Below are positions 32,924 to 43,286 of a stretch of DNA of 64,000 nucleotides, in pieces. The translations under genes and the position numbers were made by a program. The notes beneath the pieces are model-generated. The model was not told the origin of the DNA and did not search any database. It was given only the letters and a program-made list of their open reading frames with translations. This stretch comes from Hysterangium stoloniferum (Eukaryota > Basidiomycota > Agaricomycetes > Hysterangiales > Hysterangiaceae): NCBI GenBank assembly GCA_015178975.1, contig WHVD01000020.1, positions 434,001-498,000 on the forward strand, read 5' to 3'. Position 1 is the first letter of the stretch; every line of letters begins with the position of its first letter.

Positions 32924-33229
32924 ACACCATCAGTGCTGCTGCTTAGGGTGAATAGATTAGATATTGATTTCAGGGAAAGTGTTAGATTTGGAAATACAAT
33001 ATCTATTAGAATGTTCAAGCTGTTATAAGTCCGAAGTAGGCATCAGTCCAGATGTGACTGTATGAGTCCCAGTGTTGCATCAGAAGGACCTTGTAGAATA
33101 TGTATATATAATCCATTATATCACACTAGACCAATAGGTCCAGTAGCTCAGTGGTTAAGAGCACTGCTTATATAAAGCCAGAGGTCCTTGGTTCAATCCC
33201 AGGCTGGGTCAATTCTTTTCTATACCTTT
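32924..33229 (+). mobile_element. SINE-like insertion with 12-bp target duplication
   Basis: A 306-bp unit bounded by direct repeats AACAGGTTATGG at 32912-32923 and 33230-33241. The duplicated bases are the Copia LTR/primer-site junction, so the empty site is known. A duplication longer than 10 bp is typical of target-primed (LINE/SINE-type) insertion. No coding capacity. A tRNA-like module lies near the right end, unlike common SINEs where it is the 5' head. Confidence 0.65.
33137..33211 (+). tRNA. tRNA-like sequence (degenerate, anticodon uncertain)
   Basis: The acceptor arms GGTCCAG/CTGGGTC pair with two wobbles. The D arm GCTC...GAGC and T arm CTTGG..CCAGG are sound. The A box (TAGCTCAGTGG) and B box (GGTTCAATCCC) are close to consensus, and a TTTT run follows at 33215. 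The anticodon arm CTGCT...AGCCAG has a bulge and the loop lacks the usual U33. If read as a standard loop the anticodon would be TAT, but this is not reliable. More likely a SINE module or tRNA pseudogene than a working tRNA. Confidence 0.6.
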
Positions 33230-33241
33230 AACAGGTTATGG

Positions 33242-33835
33242 GCCCTGGTTTCTAAACTGCTACATCCAGTTGCTATCTGTGCAATCCATCACTTTCCATG
33301 TCTTTATTGACAACTTCTATTATCCAAAACACTTTACATCATGTTTGGATCTTATTTGTGGTCATATCTCTGTGGTTTGGCACTTGTTTTGGTCACTTTC
33401 TGCACTCACCCCACCCCCTGCCCTTGCACACATTTTCGCATATATTGTGCCCACTTAGTGCTGGTTGCCTTATAAGGAAATATATTCCCATGCCCAAACG
33501 TCAAAAACCCAGTCATCCAATTTTCATTTTTAGGTCAACATATTTTTTGTCACTCTTGTGACTCCTTGTGACTCATCTGTCACACTCCCTCCTACCATTT
33601 CTGGAACTTTCCAGTGTTGTCTGCATCTCTGCCACATTATTTTATCTTTTATCACAGGGTCTTTTTATATACATTGGATTTGAACTGTTGGCATAGTGCA
33701 CTTCATGAGCCTGTGTTTTTACCTTCCTTGCAACATCACAGTAACCCTGTTGAGCAAGGCAGTGTTATAACTGCTTCTCCAATTAGTTAGTCCTTCTTGA
33801 TACACAGTTAAATTCTTGGTGGATATTGACCTATC
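33242..33835 (+). other. Copia leader between primer site and gag
   Basis: About 590 bp of untranslated leader, with only short frames, ending at the gag start ATGGCATCCAACAATAC. Confidence 0.5.
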
Positions 33836-35949
33836 ATGGCATCCAACAATACTTACAAGCACCATAGTGTTATTTTGGGAGAGTCAAATTATGAGGATTG
33901 GAATCATGATCTTATTGGTTTATTGCATATGGAGAATTACCTTTCCATTGTCCTTGGAAAAGAAAAACAGCCCAATGATGTTAAACTACTTACATCCTGG
34001 TTGGAATGCTCCAACATAGCAGCTGGTATTATTTGGCACTCTATTGGATCTATCCAGAGCAGTCATATTGATATTAATGATGCTCCTAATGATATGTGGT
34101 TGAAACTTCACCAGGCACATTCTACTTGCACCTTTTGCAAGCGTCACTGTCATATACAGAATAATTGCCATCTTTACAAAGTTACACAGAAGAAGGCATT
34201 AAAACAAGAGGAGCAGAAGAAGAGGAAGTATAAAAGGAGAGAGGTAGCCAACGCACATGCTAGTGTCTCTGATAAAGTCTCAGAAGAGAAACTGCCAGAG
34301 TATGCTGGAAATGCAAGTGCTTGCATTCCTGATCCTTCTGATCCATATTGTGCTCTTCTTGTTCATGCTAGTTCTGATTGGACAGCTGACACAGGTGCAT
34401 CTTCCCATATGACACCACATCGTCACTGGTTTTCAAACTATAAACCATTTCAAATTCCTATCCAAGTTGCAAATGGATATATCATTATGTCTGCAGGAAT
34501 AGGAGCTGTGCAGTTTAAGCCTAAAGGCAAAGGCAATATAATTTTGGCATTTCAAAGAGTTCTTCATGTTCCCCATCTCACAAGCAATCTACTCTCAGTT
34601 TTGTACTTGGCAAAGAAAAAGAACTACCATGTTTCTATCTTTGGTTCCACCATGTCTTTCTATCAGAAGAAGGTTTTGTGTTTCACTGCAACAGTCAGTG
34701 AACAGAATCAGGCCTATTTAGAAGGAATTACAGTACCTATGACAGATTATGCTGGTCTCGTTGCAACCTGTCCATTAGACTCTACACTTTGGCATTGTCA
34801 TTTCAGTCATCTGAATCATGCCGATGTAAAGAAGCTTATGACAGGGACTTGGTCACTGGTATTCAGATTGACTGTCAGATTGCTCCAGATCCTATTTGTG
34901 AACCTTGCTTAGCTGGTAAACAGAACAGAGTGGTTAATAAGATGGTGACAACCACTTGCACTCATTCACAGTGATGTTCATGGTCCATTACCTACACAAA
35001 CTCTGGAAGGGTTTTGCTACTGGGTAACCTTCATTGATGATGCCTCACGCTATGCTATGACTGCATTACTCAAAAACAAGAGTGATGTATTTGAGGCTTT
35101 TAAGATATACAAGGCCAGTGTTGAAAATATACTTGGTCAGATGATTAAGATTTTTAGGGATGACAAGGGTGGAGAGTGTTATGACTGTGTCGCAACCCTA
35201 TCGGTCCTGAGGTTATCGCCACTTATCAATGTTTCAAGTCACCATCTCGGAAACCATCGGCCCTGAAGCTGACGTATGTTTTCGCGAAGATCAAACTCCA
35301 TTTACGCCCACGTCAAAATAACTCGTATTGTCTGGTCAAACTTTTGATACGTCCCTTTTATTATGTTGATCCGTTCAATCTTATGTTTCATATATGTCTA
35401 TCTATATTTGTAGTCCTTGAACTATTTCCTTTTATCATAATCCCACTCTCGGTTATCATCGGCCTCTGAACTAATCATAAACTTCCCGTTCCTAGTCAAG
35501 CTTATTGTTAATGCCATTTTCTGCCCTTCTCCCCATTAGTATTTTCTAGACGCCTGTTACTTGTATATGAACCCACTGTAGTTGTAGTTACTAGGCAATC
35601 AGAATATCGACTCAGAATACCCTCATACATCTGTAATAGTCTCATACTAAGAATCCCCCCATCTGCCTTCGCGTGCACTCGCCCACTCCCAGCCCCAACC
35701 CCTTGGCCCGACACTCGACTTGTCCTTCGGTTCCAATCGGTATCTCGCCGAAAGGAGCTCTTTAGGATTAGTCTTCACCCGCCCGAAATCTAAGGATACC
35801 CTACGGATATTTGCGAGGGCGCAGCACATAAGCTGAAGCCAAGTCCTTCCGATTGGTCCCCATCGGCCACCGACATTAGTCAGTTTTCAGTTCTTAACAG
35901 AGAGTATATATCAAAGGAATTTGATGCCTTCCTTGCAAATGCTGGCATT
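33836..35949 (+). pseudogene. Copia gag, protease and integrase start
   Basis: The frame from 33836 begins MASNNTYKHHSVILGESNYE, a Copia gag start, with a CCHC knuckle (CTFCKRHCHIQNNC). Protease follows (WTADTGASSHMTPH), then the pre-integrase region (LWHCHFSHLNHADVKKLM) and integrase (HSDVHGPLPTQTLEGFCYWV, IDDASRYAMTALLKNKSD, IFRDDKGGE). A solo LTR lies at 35177-35899, after which integrase resumes (FDAFLANAG) for about 45 bp and ends abruptly in LYS9 sequence. Fossil. Confidence 0.88.
35177..35899 (+). mobile_element. Solo Gypsy-type LTR (about 723 bp)
   Basis: Starts TGTTATGACTGTGTCGC and ends ...CAGTTCTTAACA. GAGAG flanks at 35172-35176 and 35900-35904 are a 5-bp target duplication within the Copia integrase. 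A related copy lies antisense at 59642-60385. It carries the GCGCAGCACATAAGCTGAAG motif near its 3' end. Confidence 0.88.
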
Positions 35950-36015
35950 AGTCGGGAGCTCCTGAGGGTGAAGCTGGAGGAGGAGGGCGTGGGATGTGTC
36001 GAGGGGAAGCTTTGA
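35950..36015 (+). pseudogene. LYS9: LYS9 last-exon tail, unit 2
   Basis: Reads ELLRVKLEEEGVGCVEGKL then TGA, joined directly to truncated Copia integrase. The 3' flank that follows (36016-36425) matches the flanks of the other LYS9 copies. Only the tail survives. Confidence 0.8.
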
Positions 36016-36424
36016 ACTGTGGAGTTGGGACTAGAGTCTTTTTTGAAAAGAGGGGGAGTGGCACACCGGCCCTGCTGGATGCGGCGGTGTGGATGAGTGA
36101 TTGAGGGAGATTGGTTTTGTGATGATGGTGGCTGGAAATAAAAGGTTTGCTTAGATTGGTGTGAGGGTAGGGTACGGGGAGAAACAGGCTAGACTACAGA
36201 ATGATATGCATTGAGTTTTGAGAATTGACGGAAGAGTTGAATCAAGTGTGGGGATTCTGGTGACTTTGGGTGACAGAAAGCATAGTTGCTCTTGTGCAGC
36301 AAGGTTTATTTGGGTGTTGGCTCTAGTGAAGAGTAAGAGCTTTGTGATGCTCTTGACTCCAGGTTCTCGGACCCAGAATTCCCTTATCCCCGGGACATGA
36401 ACGCCTAAGTGTTACATCAGCCTT

Positions 36425-37055
36425 CCTTCTTGGATTTTCGCATGGTCTGGATGTCAAAAACCAATGGGACATAAGTATTGATGCGCTCAAGCAGGAGTTC
36501 CTCTATCCTCTTCAGTGCACCGTAAATAACTACGCCTTCGATTCTGGCTACATCGTGTCAGTAGATTTGGTATCGTGCCGTGCACGTTGTGGGCACAACT
36601 TCCACCTGTATACTACGTGTGAGTATCGACTCACTTTGTGGAAACACCTCAGTTCCCATAGCCTCCTCAGGGTGCGACCGAGGTGAGTTACTCTTCGTGT
36701 AGTATGCGATGTCCTGAAACGTACTGATGTATATGGCTGTGGCAACCTTTGCCTTTCCAATAGAATCTAGTCATGGCAGACGCGGGGTCTCGAGCTGAAG
36801 GTTGTCCCTGAATATTAAGTAGGTTCCATGTCATATTGACAGTGTTGCTTCGCTCAGAAGCTGAACGGACGGACTCGGTGCGCGGCACAGGACAAATTCA
36901 TCAAAGTTCCACAATCTGGCTGCTATTTACTCCGCTGGTTCCAAAATCGAAGTGAAACGCCTGATTCTGCGTGATGCTCGTCGAGGGAAGGACATAGACC
37001 GTGGGATGGAATTCTGTGTGATTCTCCAGAATCAGTGTCGGAGAAGACTATGAAG
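36425..37055 (-). pseudogene. Gene-like block X, unit 2
   Basis: On the minus strand several pieces can be read: NMTWNLLNIQGQPSARDPAS (or in another frame LQLETPRL, then IGKAKVATAIYISTFQDIAY), VEVVPTTCTAR after a possible GT-AG intron, and finally ARIEGVVIYGALKRIEELLL with NTYVPLVFDIQTMRKSKKEG and a stop near 36425. The same words recur at 45650-46258 and, inverted, at 30345-30690. It lies tail-to-tail with LYS9 and head-to-head with DUF6533. Function unknown; broken in all copies. Confidence 0.45.
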
Positions 37056-37154
37056 TATAAGGGGGATTGAGATCAGCGCTCATGATCATGATAGCACTGT
37101 TTGATCGGTCGTTGCTCCTTCTTTGGCGCCGTGGGGCCTCAGTTGCGTTCCCGT

Positions 37155-38984
37155 CTCAGTCTTCATATCCAAAATGGTCTTAAAGTGCATCGAAGTTACT
37201 ACAATAGCTAGCCACAAGTTCAAACCCAGGTATCATCAATGATATTCCTTCTTTAACAGAGATATTGGCCCTGCTGAGAGCGGGTGAGTCACTCATTTTT
37301 CCTCCTGACAGTTCACCATCATTTGGCGGATGATCGATTATTACATGCTATCTTGTCACAGGAGTTTCCGTCGAATATTCACATACGGCAGCAACAGTGG
37401 TTATGGTGTATGATTATGGTAAGGCCAGAATTTTTCCTGCGACTGTGCTGGAAATTAATACATCATCTCATTTGTATGTTCAGCATTGACTATTTACCAC
37501 GAAGTGAGTGGATGCAATTTCGAGACATGCGTTTCTCACATATCACGCCTTACAGAAATCTGTGTGGCAACGACCGTGGTCATTGGGAAAATTCCTGTAT
37601 CTTTTCGTGAGCTGCATCGTGCTGGAGCTACATCGTATTACCATAACATTGATCCTGGTTTAGGTCCGTTATCTAGGACTTTTCATTGCCATTTTCGACT
37701 TTTCTGGTGACTAGAACCGCAATGATATCATTGTAATCCTTGTTATCTCAAGCAACCTTTCGCAGCGAACCCCAGGCCAAATAGGTAATTATACACCTTA
37801 GAGGTGTGTTAGGGTTCCGACTGCGTCGTACATCGTTCGATATATCTCATGCATTTTCTTCTTGGTAGTTCTAGTGCTGAACAATAAAACTGTCCACAGG
37901 GAGTCGTTTGTGAATGTGTGGGATATATTATCGTTAGTATTCATTGATGAGGAGAGGTATACCGGCTGATTCCCTTTGCATTGAAAAAGTCTCAGTGCTG
38001 CCGTTCTGTCTGCAGAAAGTACGTTTAATCTCGCGGGGGTTTTCCTAAGAAGCATGATACCGATACGCTTTCCCATCTGATCCATCAAGTAATATTACTA
38101 TGTCGGGTGAGTCCAAGTCGCTACTATAGTACAGATGTCCTTTACTTAATTCATCCAAAAAGGTTTACGCCGTTTACGGACATAATAACAAGTTACGTAT
38201 TGTGTTAGGGACCTCGTTAGCACCAGGGGCACTTGCGTCTATCTTCGTTATGAGCCTTGAAATATTTTCCGGTCAGTGCTTATATATCACGAGAAAGATA
38301 TGGTCCATCCAGTCCCTTACATGACAAGTAGGGCTTAAATCGTCTTCTGATGCCTTCGGTTACAGCCTCGGGAACTCAAGCACCACTGTAACGGCACAAA
38401 GGTTTTGGTTCGGGATGCTGCCGTCGTTGATCAATGAAACCATTCTGTGCTTCCTCATGATACTGAAGGCCATTCAGAATTACCTAGATGAATATAGGGT
38501 TCCAATGTTGTCAGGGATGATACGTGATAGGCGCGCACACCGTTCCAATCACTTCTCTTGAAAGTAGGGATTTAATTATACTGGTCGTCTAGCATTATTT
38601 ACTTCGCTAGGTATGTTCGCACTGTTCAACGAGGGTGTTCTCCCCGGTCTGCATTCTTTAACTTGTATTGCCAGTATTTTCGCTGCGTTACTTGTTAACT
38701 GTACCATCTATTACCCGGAAACCATGTTGAGGTTCAGATCACTGTAGTGTGAGTGGCAATCAATTTCACATACTCAAGACCAATAGGATATTATGCATTT
38801 CAGATGGACAAGTATCATATCGTGCACGATGGGATCCCGCCTGTTAAGGAATATCATGGAATGGACTGATATTTCTCAATCCTACCATGACTCAATGATG
38901 TCATCCATAGAGTTTAACCGTTCCGACAGACTATCAGCTCATCGAAGTGGAGGTCAAATGACCACTGATCATGCCCATGGATGA
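37155..38984 (+). pseudogene. DUF6533-type integral membrane protein, unit 2
   Basis: A multi-exon gene typical of basidiomycete DUF6533 proteins, which are predicted multi-pass membrane proteins of unknown role. Exon pieces: VSVEYSHTAATVVMVYDY to 37418; intron 37419-37483; ALTIYHE; intron 37504-37555; KSVWQRPWSLGKFLYLFV (37556 on). Then VYAVYGHNNKLRIVLGTSL at about 38163-38220, FWFGMLPSLINETILCFLMI at about 38408, NCTIYYPETMLRF near 38700, and IISCTMGSRLLRNIMEW ending TGA at 38982-38984. The YDY..LT...E..VW..PWSLGK.LYL block, VYA.YG and GSRLL.NI are family hallmarks. Several splice junctions and frames look damaged, so I call it a probable pseudogene. Confidence 0.72.
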
Positions 38985-39174
38985 GCCTCACGTGTTACAC
39001 ACTACGATATGGCGGTAATCGCATAGTGCTATGCGAATCCTTGATTTGTTGTGTTCCCATATTGGATGTTACTCGATATTTATAGACCTTTGTATTTAAT
39101 TGTTTATAGCGAATTGAGGCAGACTCGTTTCCACAGCACGGCGGACATTGATCACTCCGATGATGAAGGAAGTA

Positions 39175-39345
39175 ACTACAATAAAGCTTCGCACACCGCC
39201 GCGCCGCGTTCACCCTCCTGGAGTTCGCCCGTGTCATCCTCGACATCGGGAGATATTTTTCCCATCCTCGGACCACAGCCTCCAGCGAAAGCAATGCTGT
39301 GCAAGGTCCTCCTCTTTGGAGGCGCATGTAATCACCAAAGAATAT
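39175..39345 (+). pseudogene. LYS9: SPE3/LYS9 boundary fragment
   Basis: A short copy of the fusion linker: ACAATAAAGCTTCGCACACC (from YYNSALHTAA of SPE3), then GDIFPILGPQPPAKAM and CKVLLFGGACN. It starts the next array unit directly after the DUF6533 tail and 3' spacer. A further scrap (SGTFTNSAYFVRAAAECNTL, about 39510-39570) follows. Confidence 0.75.
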
Positions 39346-39570
39346 AATATGTAAATCTGTTTAATTCCTCTACTCGCTATTGGAGATGATCACTGACTGT
39401 TATACTAAATAATTCACATGTAATTATTACTATTTCGGATGCAGGATATCGAGATACCTCTACATAGCATTAGTGAGCCGCCGACTTGTTATACTGGAAT
39501 ATGATGGAGTCATCGGGAACGTTTACTAATAGCGCATATTTCGTTCGTGCAGCAGCAGAGTGCAACACCC

Positions 39571-40779
39571 TCAGCCCCATCAGGAAAATGTGTTCTGTCC
39601 TTATATACCTTGGATGCACTTGAAAAATATTTAAGGAGGATTTAAGGGAAATTTTGGTAAGGTTGACCTGGCTTGCGGCAAGGACTTTGGCCCTTAAAAC
39701 TACCTTGAAAGGCCCTGGAATGCCACTTATCCCAAGGAAATAGACATGGATGTACGGAGTGTTCCTACTGGTAAGTGGATCTATGCCACCGTAAGGAAAT
39801 CCCTTACAGCTGAGGGGAGTATAAGAAAGATACCTTTTGGCCAAAGGGTGAATAAGGAAGATACCTCACTGCCAACGATATAATAAGAGAGGTTCCTTAC
39901 CCCCAAGGGGAGCATAAGGAAGATGCCTTCCAGCCAAAAGATGAATAACTGTAATCCCGTCGTCAAATGGGATCACTGGGGTCCGGGTCACACGGGTTGA
40001 TAGGACCACGGTGTATTGCTCGATGAACTAGCGGGCAGTATACATGGCAGGCAGCGTACAGTAAGTCTAAAGAGATGGAAAACTACCTAGACTATATATA
40101 TGTGCTACAAACAAAAAGGACAGAACAATAAGGACAGAACAATAAGAATGGAACAAAAGGAAAATGCGTAAGACTGGGGCGCCAGGCTTACAATAACAGT
40201 GCTTGTATATTAGCAATGTTTAATAATTTATTTTTTATTCACATAACACTACAACCATGCCTCATATAAATATGACTTCCGAGGTGGCTGCCAGTGATAC
40301 TCAACCTAAATAACCATTGTACTACTAGGTACCCACACTAATGCCAAAAGTGATGCTGCCAGTGGTAATGGTGCCAGATCTTTTTGGATTAACAGAAACC
40401 TTCATAATGTAGTGCATGTGGTTTTCATAGACCTACTATGTGTCAAATGTGGTGAAATTCAGCTGTGATCAATTGTCAGCTGGATTCCCATCTCACCTCA
40501 TTCTGAAAGCTTAGCGCCAATACTCCATTGTGCTGAAAGGAGTTGTCAGTGTCCTTCAAAAGTATGAAAATGTTGGGAATGGCAATGGCAGTTCGAAATT
40601 TGTCCTGAAACCAGAGTCAGCACACTTACCAAACACATGGAGAGTAATGGCTGCCTGTACCACTCAGAGAGCCAATTTTCCTTCATGCACTCTAAGGTTG
40701 AAGCTGTGTAAGATAGATCAATATTTTGTGCTTTAAAGTGGGTTGGAAATTGGGCAATGAATATATATAAAATAATATA
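39571..40779. other. Non-coding insertion-like stretch
   Basis: No gene recognised. Between about 39780 and 39950 there are imperfect repeats of a motif like ATAAGGAAGATACCTT with CCAAAGGGTGAAT. A TATATATATG stretch is at about 40096. The block separates two LYS9 fragments and is absent from other units, so it is probably one or more unidentified insertions. Confidence 0.4.
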
Positions 40780-41219
40780 TGATGTCTCTTCACATCTTGG
40801 ACACGTCCCGTGTTCGTGTCGATGTCGGTGACGGTTTCAAGTTTCTCGCTGACAACAAGTCCACCTACGACATGATCATCACGGATTCCTCTGACCCCGT
40901 TGGCCCAGCTGGTGCGCTCTTCGAACAGCCCCACTTCCAGGTCTTATACAACGCCCTCGCACCCGGTGGCCGCATCTCTACCCAGGCAGAGTGTCTCTAG
41001 CTCCATCTACCCCTCATGGCGGACCTCCGCGCCAGGACCCGCAAAATATTCCTCGTGGTCGAATGCGCGTACACCATCATCCCTACCTACCCCGCCGGCC
41101 TGATCGGCTTCATCGTCGCGTCCAAATTACCCGGCCGCGATCTCAGCAGGCCCCTGCGCGCCGTGCCAAACACCCGCTACTACAACAGCGCCTTGCACAC
41201 CGCCGCGTTCACCCTCCCG
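40780..41219 (+). pseudogene. SPE3: Spermidine synthase part of the SPE3-LYS9 fusion, unit 3
   Basis: C-terminal half of spermidine synthase, which transfers aminopropyl from decarboxylated SAM to putrescine. Readable: [60 protein letters not shown], then after a TAG at 40998-41000 (where a Trp codon is expected) LHLPLMADLRARTRKIF, YTIIPTYPAGLIGF, TRYYNSALHTAAFTLP. The N-terminal half is absent. It continues into LYS9 at 43287, interrupted exactly at the linker by TIR copy B. The fusion order SPE3 then LYS9 is the known basidiomycete arrangement. GC content is clearly higher than in neighbouring repeats. Confidence 0.92.
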
Positions 41220-43286
41220 CATCAGTAAAGTGGTTTAGCCGCTGGAGCTGCCGGCCATGATCCGGTTTGCTCCCGTCCCTTTTTTTGGCTGTAGAGGATA
41301 GGTGCTGACTCCCAGAGGCTCTCAGAGGCTCTCAGAGTGCTTAAAGTACAAAACATCAATAATATGTATTATTTTACAACAGATAATGTACCAATATCAC
41401 TTCTAGAGTATTTAAAGCAGAAATATAAGAGTTTCATTACTTGGAACCTGAGATCTCTTCCTTATTTGTCTTATTCAATAGGCTACTATAGAGGATAGGC
41501 ACTAGCTCCCAGAGGCTCTGAGAGAGAGTAAATACATTCACATAGATTTAGATATAGCCGGCTAGAACCCTGAGCCAGGGAAGTAATGTGACATAACGTG
41601 ATAAACATGCGTCAGTCACAGTAGCATACCAGTCACGGTTCAAACATTCTGTGACATACTTATAGTGGTGTGGCCCTGCTTAGTTTCCCTTCGTGCTCTC
41701 ATCACCTTCCTTATCCTTTCTCTGCCTGCGCATCTAGCACTATCCACACTTGTTTCCTCATCTCCGCCTTCATCTCTACACATCTCTTCCTTCACCTTCA
41801 CATCATTGTCTCTGCCTCGACACTTTGGATTCATCTTGGCCCTCACCCCCACACTTGTCCTTACTTCTGCCTGGAATATACTGTTTCTCCTTTTTCTTTC
41901 TTGTTTTTTTTTCCATCGCACATCCACCTGCCCTACGATGGACTTTCTGCAGACAGAGTATGTACCCGCCTTGGAGTTGTAAAAGAATTATTTTAATTCC
42001 ACATTTCAGTTTACGCCGGCGATGGAACGTATGAATATGTGAGTTTCCAGCTGCTTCTTAGAACATGTGTCCCTTCAATACATTTTCTTTCCCAGCGCAA
42101 TGGAACCTTCACAGGAACGTGGAGGCTTCAACTTTCCACAGGTTACGACGTGAAACACATCACAATGTTGAATGTCTTCATTTACTTCATTTTCAGTGTG
42201 GAAGAATTCGGAAAGCTGACAATGTCAGTGCTTCTTCCTCGTTTATCATCACATTGCCTAACATGCGCCCCCCATCAGGATGTCCAGCTATAGTACAACA
42301 ATCAATCCCCAGACCTCAAGGTCCACCGACTCCTCCGCATATGCTGGCAGCACGCCCGCTCTCAGTGACTGTGTCGTACATCCTGTGGGATGTCGACAGT
42401 CCCTAACCCCTTCTCGTCGGCGAGCCGGCCCCTACGAAAAGCCCACACGAGCGAGGTTTACATCTGCAATTGAGGAGTGTCTTCTCACTAGCCCCGCACT
42501 AGACAACCGCCGTGTCTGCAAGCACTCTCGGCGCATTCCCGTCGAGCCCACAAGGGGCCATCGAGGCCACTGCAGGGTCAGGGGGCCATCGTCTCCTACA
42601 CCTGCAAGGCGACCACCACATTCACTCAGGGTGTACTCCCAGGGTCAATCTATGGATCACGATGTGACCGCGACCACTCTTGACATCCGTGATGCACCGA
42701 CACTCTGAGAAGGTGCTGCCCATTTGGACATTGCCACGATCCCCTACACCTGTCCTTCCCGTTCTCTCCGTTTGGGCTACAATCCTGTCCCTGCTGTGCT
42801 GGAAGATGCAGTATTGTTACTGTTGTCCTTCTCACTGGGTTATATTTTTTGTAACAACAAGCTCTCCATGTCTTCATGACAGCCAACTATACTGGTTGTT
42901 TCATTGCTTGTAGTGTGAAGATTGTTTATGGCGTGTTTTTATTTATTTATGTATTTTATGGATCATTTTTTCTTATATTTTTTATTCTGTTTTGTAATTG
43001 TGCAACTAGTGATACTAATGTTTGATAATAATAATAATCATTTTCCACATCACAATTGTATTTGAATTTTTTAAATTTTTTTTTCTATATGAATATTTAT
43101 TGTAAATATTATAAATATAGCTAGAGTAACTAGAGTAGTGAGAGTAGTGAGAGTAAAATATTTGCAAGAGATATTGCCATCTCTATAGTGCTCTGAGAGC
43201 ATTTGAAACCGGGCGATGTTCTCTGAATACTCCGGTGCCGCTGGAGCCTCCTGGAGGCTCCAGAGCACATGCTCATTTTACTGATG
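41220..43286. mobile_element. TIR DNA element copy B (CATCAGTAAA ends)
   Basis: Starts CATCAGTAAAGTGG at 41220 and ends TTTACTGATG at 43286, with CG on both sides (41218-41219, 43287-43288). The same element as copy A, but it has neither the solo Copia LTR nor the chromovirus, so it supplies both empty sites. It contains an extra block at about 41918-42786 absent from copy A. No transposase seen. It cuts the SPE3-LYS9 fusion at the domain boundary. Confidence 0.8.
41918..42786 (+). other. Probable captured exon-intron sequence inside TIR copy B
   Basis: Present only in copy B. Several GT-AG introns of about 50-57 bp can be drawn (for example GTGAGTTTCC...TTTCCCAG at about 42040-42097, and one ending CATTTTCAG at about 42198). 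Splicing them joins short exons into an open frame reading YAGDGTYEYAQWNLHRNVEA, STFHSVEEFGKLTMSVLLPR. The remainder (about 42270-42700) is richer in GC than the element. I cannot name the source gene. Confidence 0.5.

Larger units (their letters stand above)
31006..35949 (+). mobile_element. Ty1/Copia fossil, 3'-truncated, with three later insertions
   Basis: The 5' LTR spans 31006-32915, enlarged by a Tc1-like element. Next comes a primer site GGTTATGGGCCC, typical of half-tRNA-primed Copia elements (hemiviruses), interrupted by a SINE-like unit at 32924-33229. Gag, protease and the start of integrase follow to 35949, where LYS9 sequence takes over. No 3' LTR or RT is present. Broken and truncated. 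A solo LTR of the same family is at 1968-2272. Confidence 0.85.

Noticed and set aside
33137-33211. Functional tRNA-Ile(TAT) gene
   Set aside because: The anticodon stem is bulged and the loop lacks U33. The block lies inside an insertion with its own target duplication.
37155-38984. STE3-type pheromone receptor (mating-type locus)
   Set aside because: The readable blocks (YDYALT, VWQRPWSLGKFLYL, VYAVYG, GSRLLRNI) fit DUF6533 proteins. No seven-helix STE3 motifs or pheromone precursor were seen.
39950-40200. Possible small solo LTR (TGTAATCCCG ... TTACAATAACA)
   Set aside because: The ends are weakly inverted, but no target duplication and no second copy were found.
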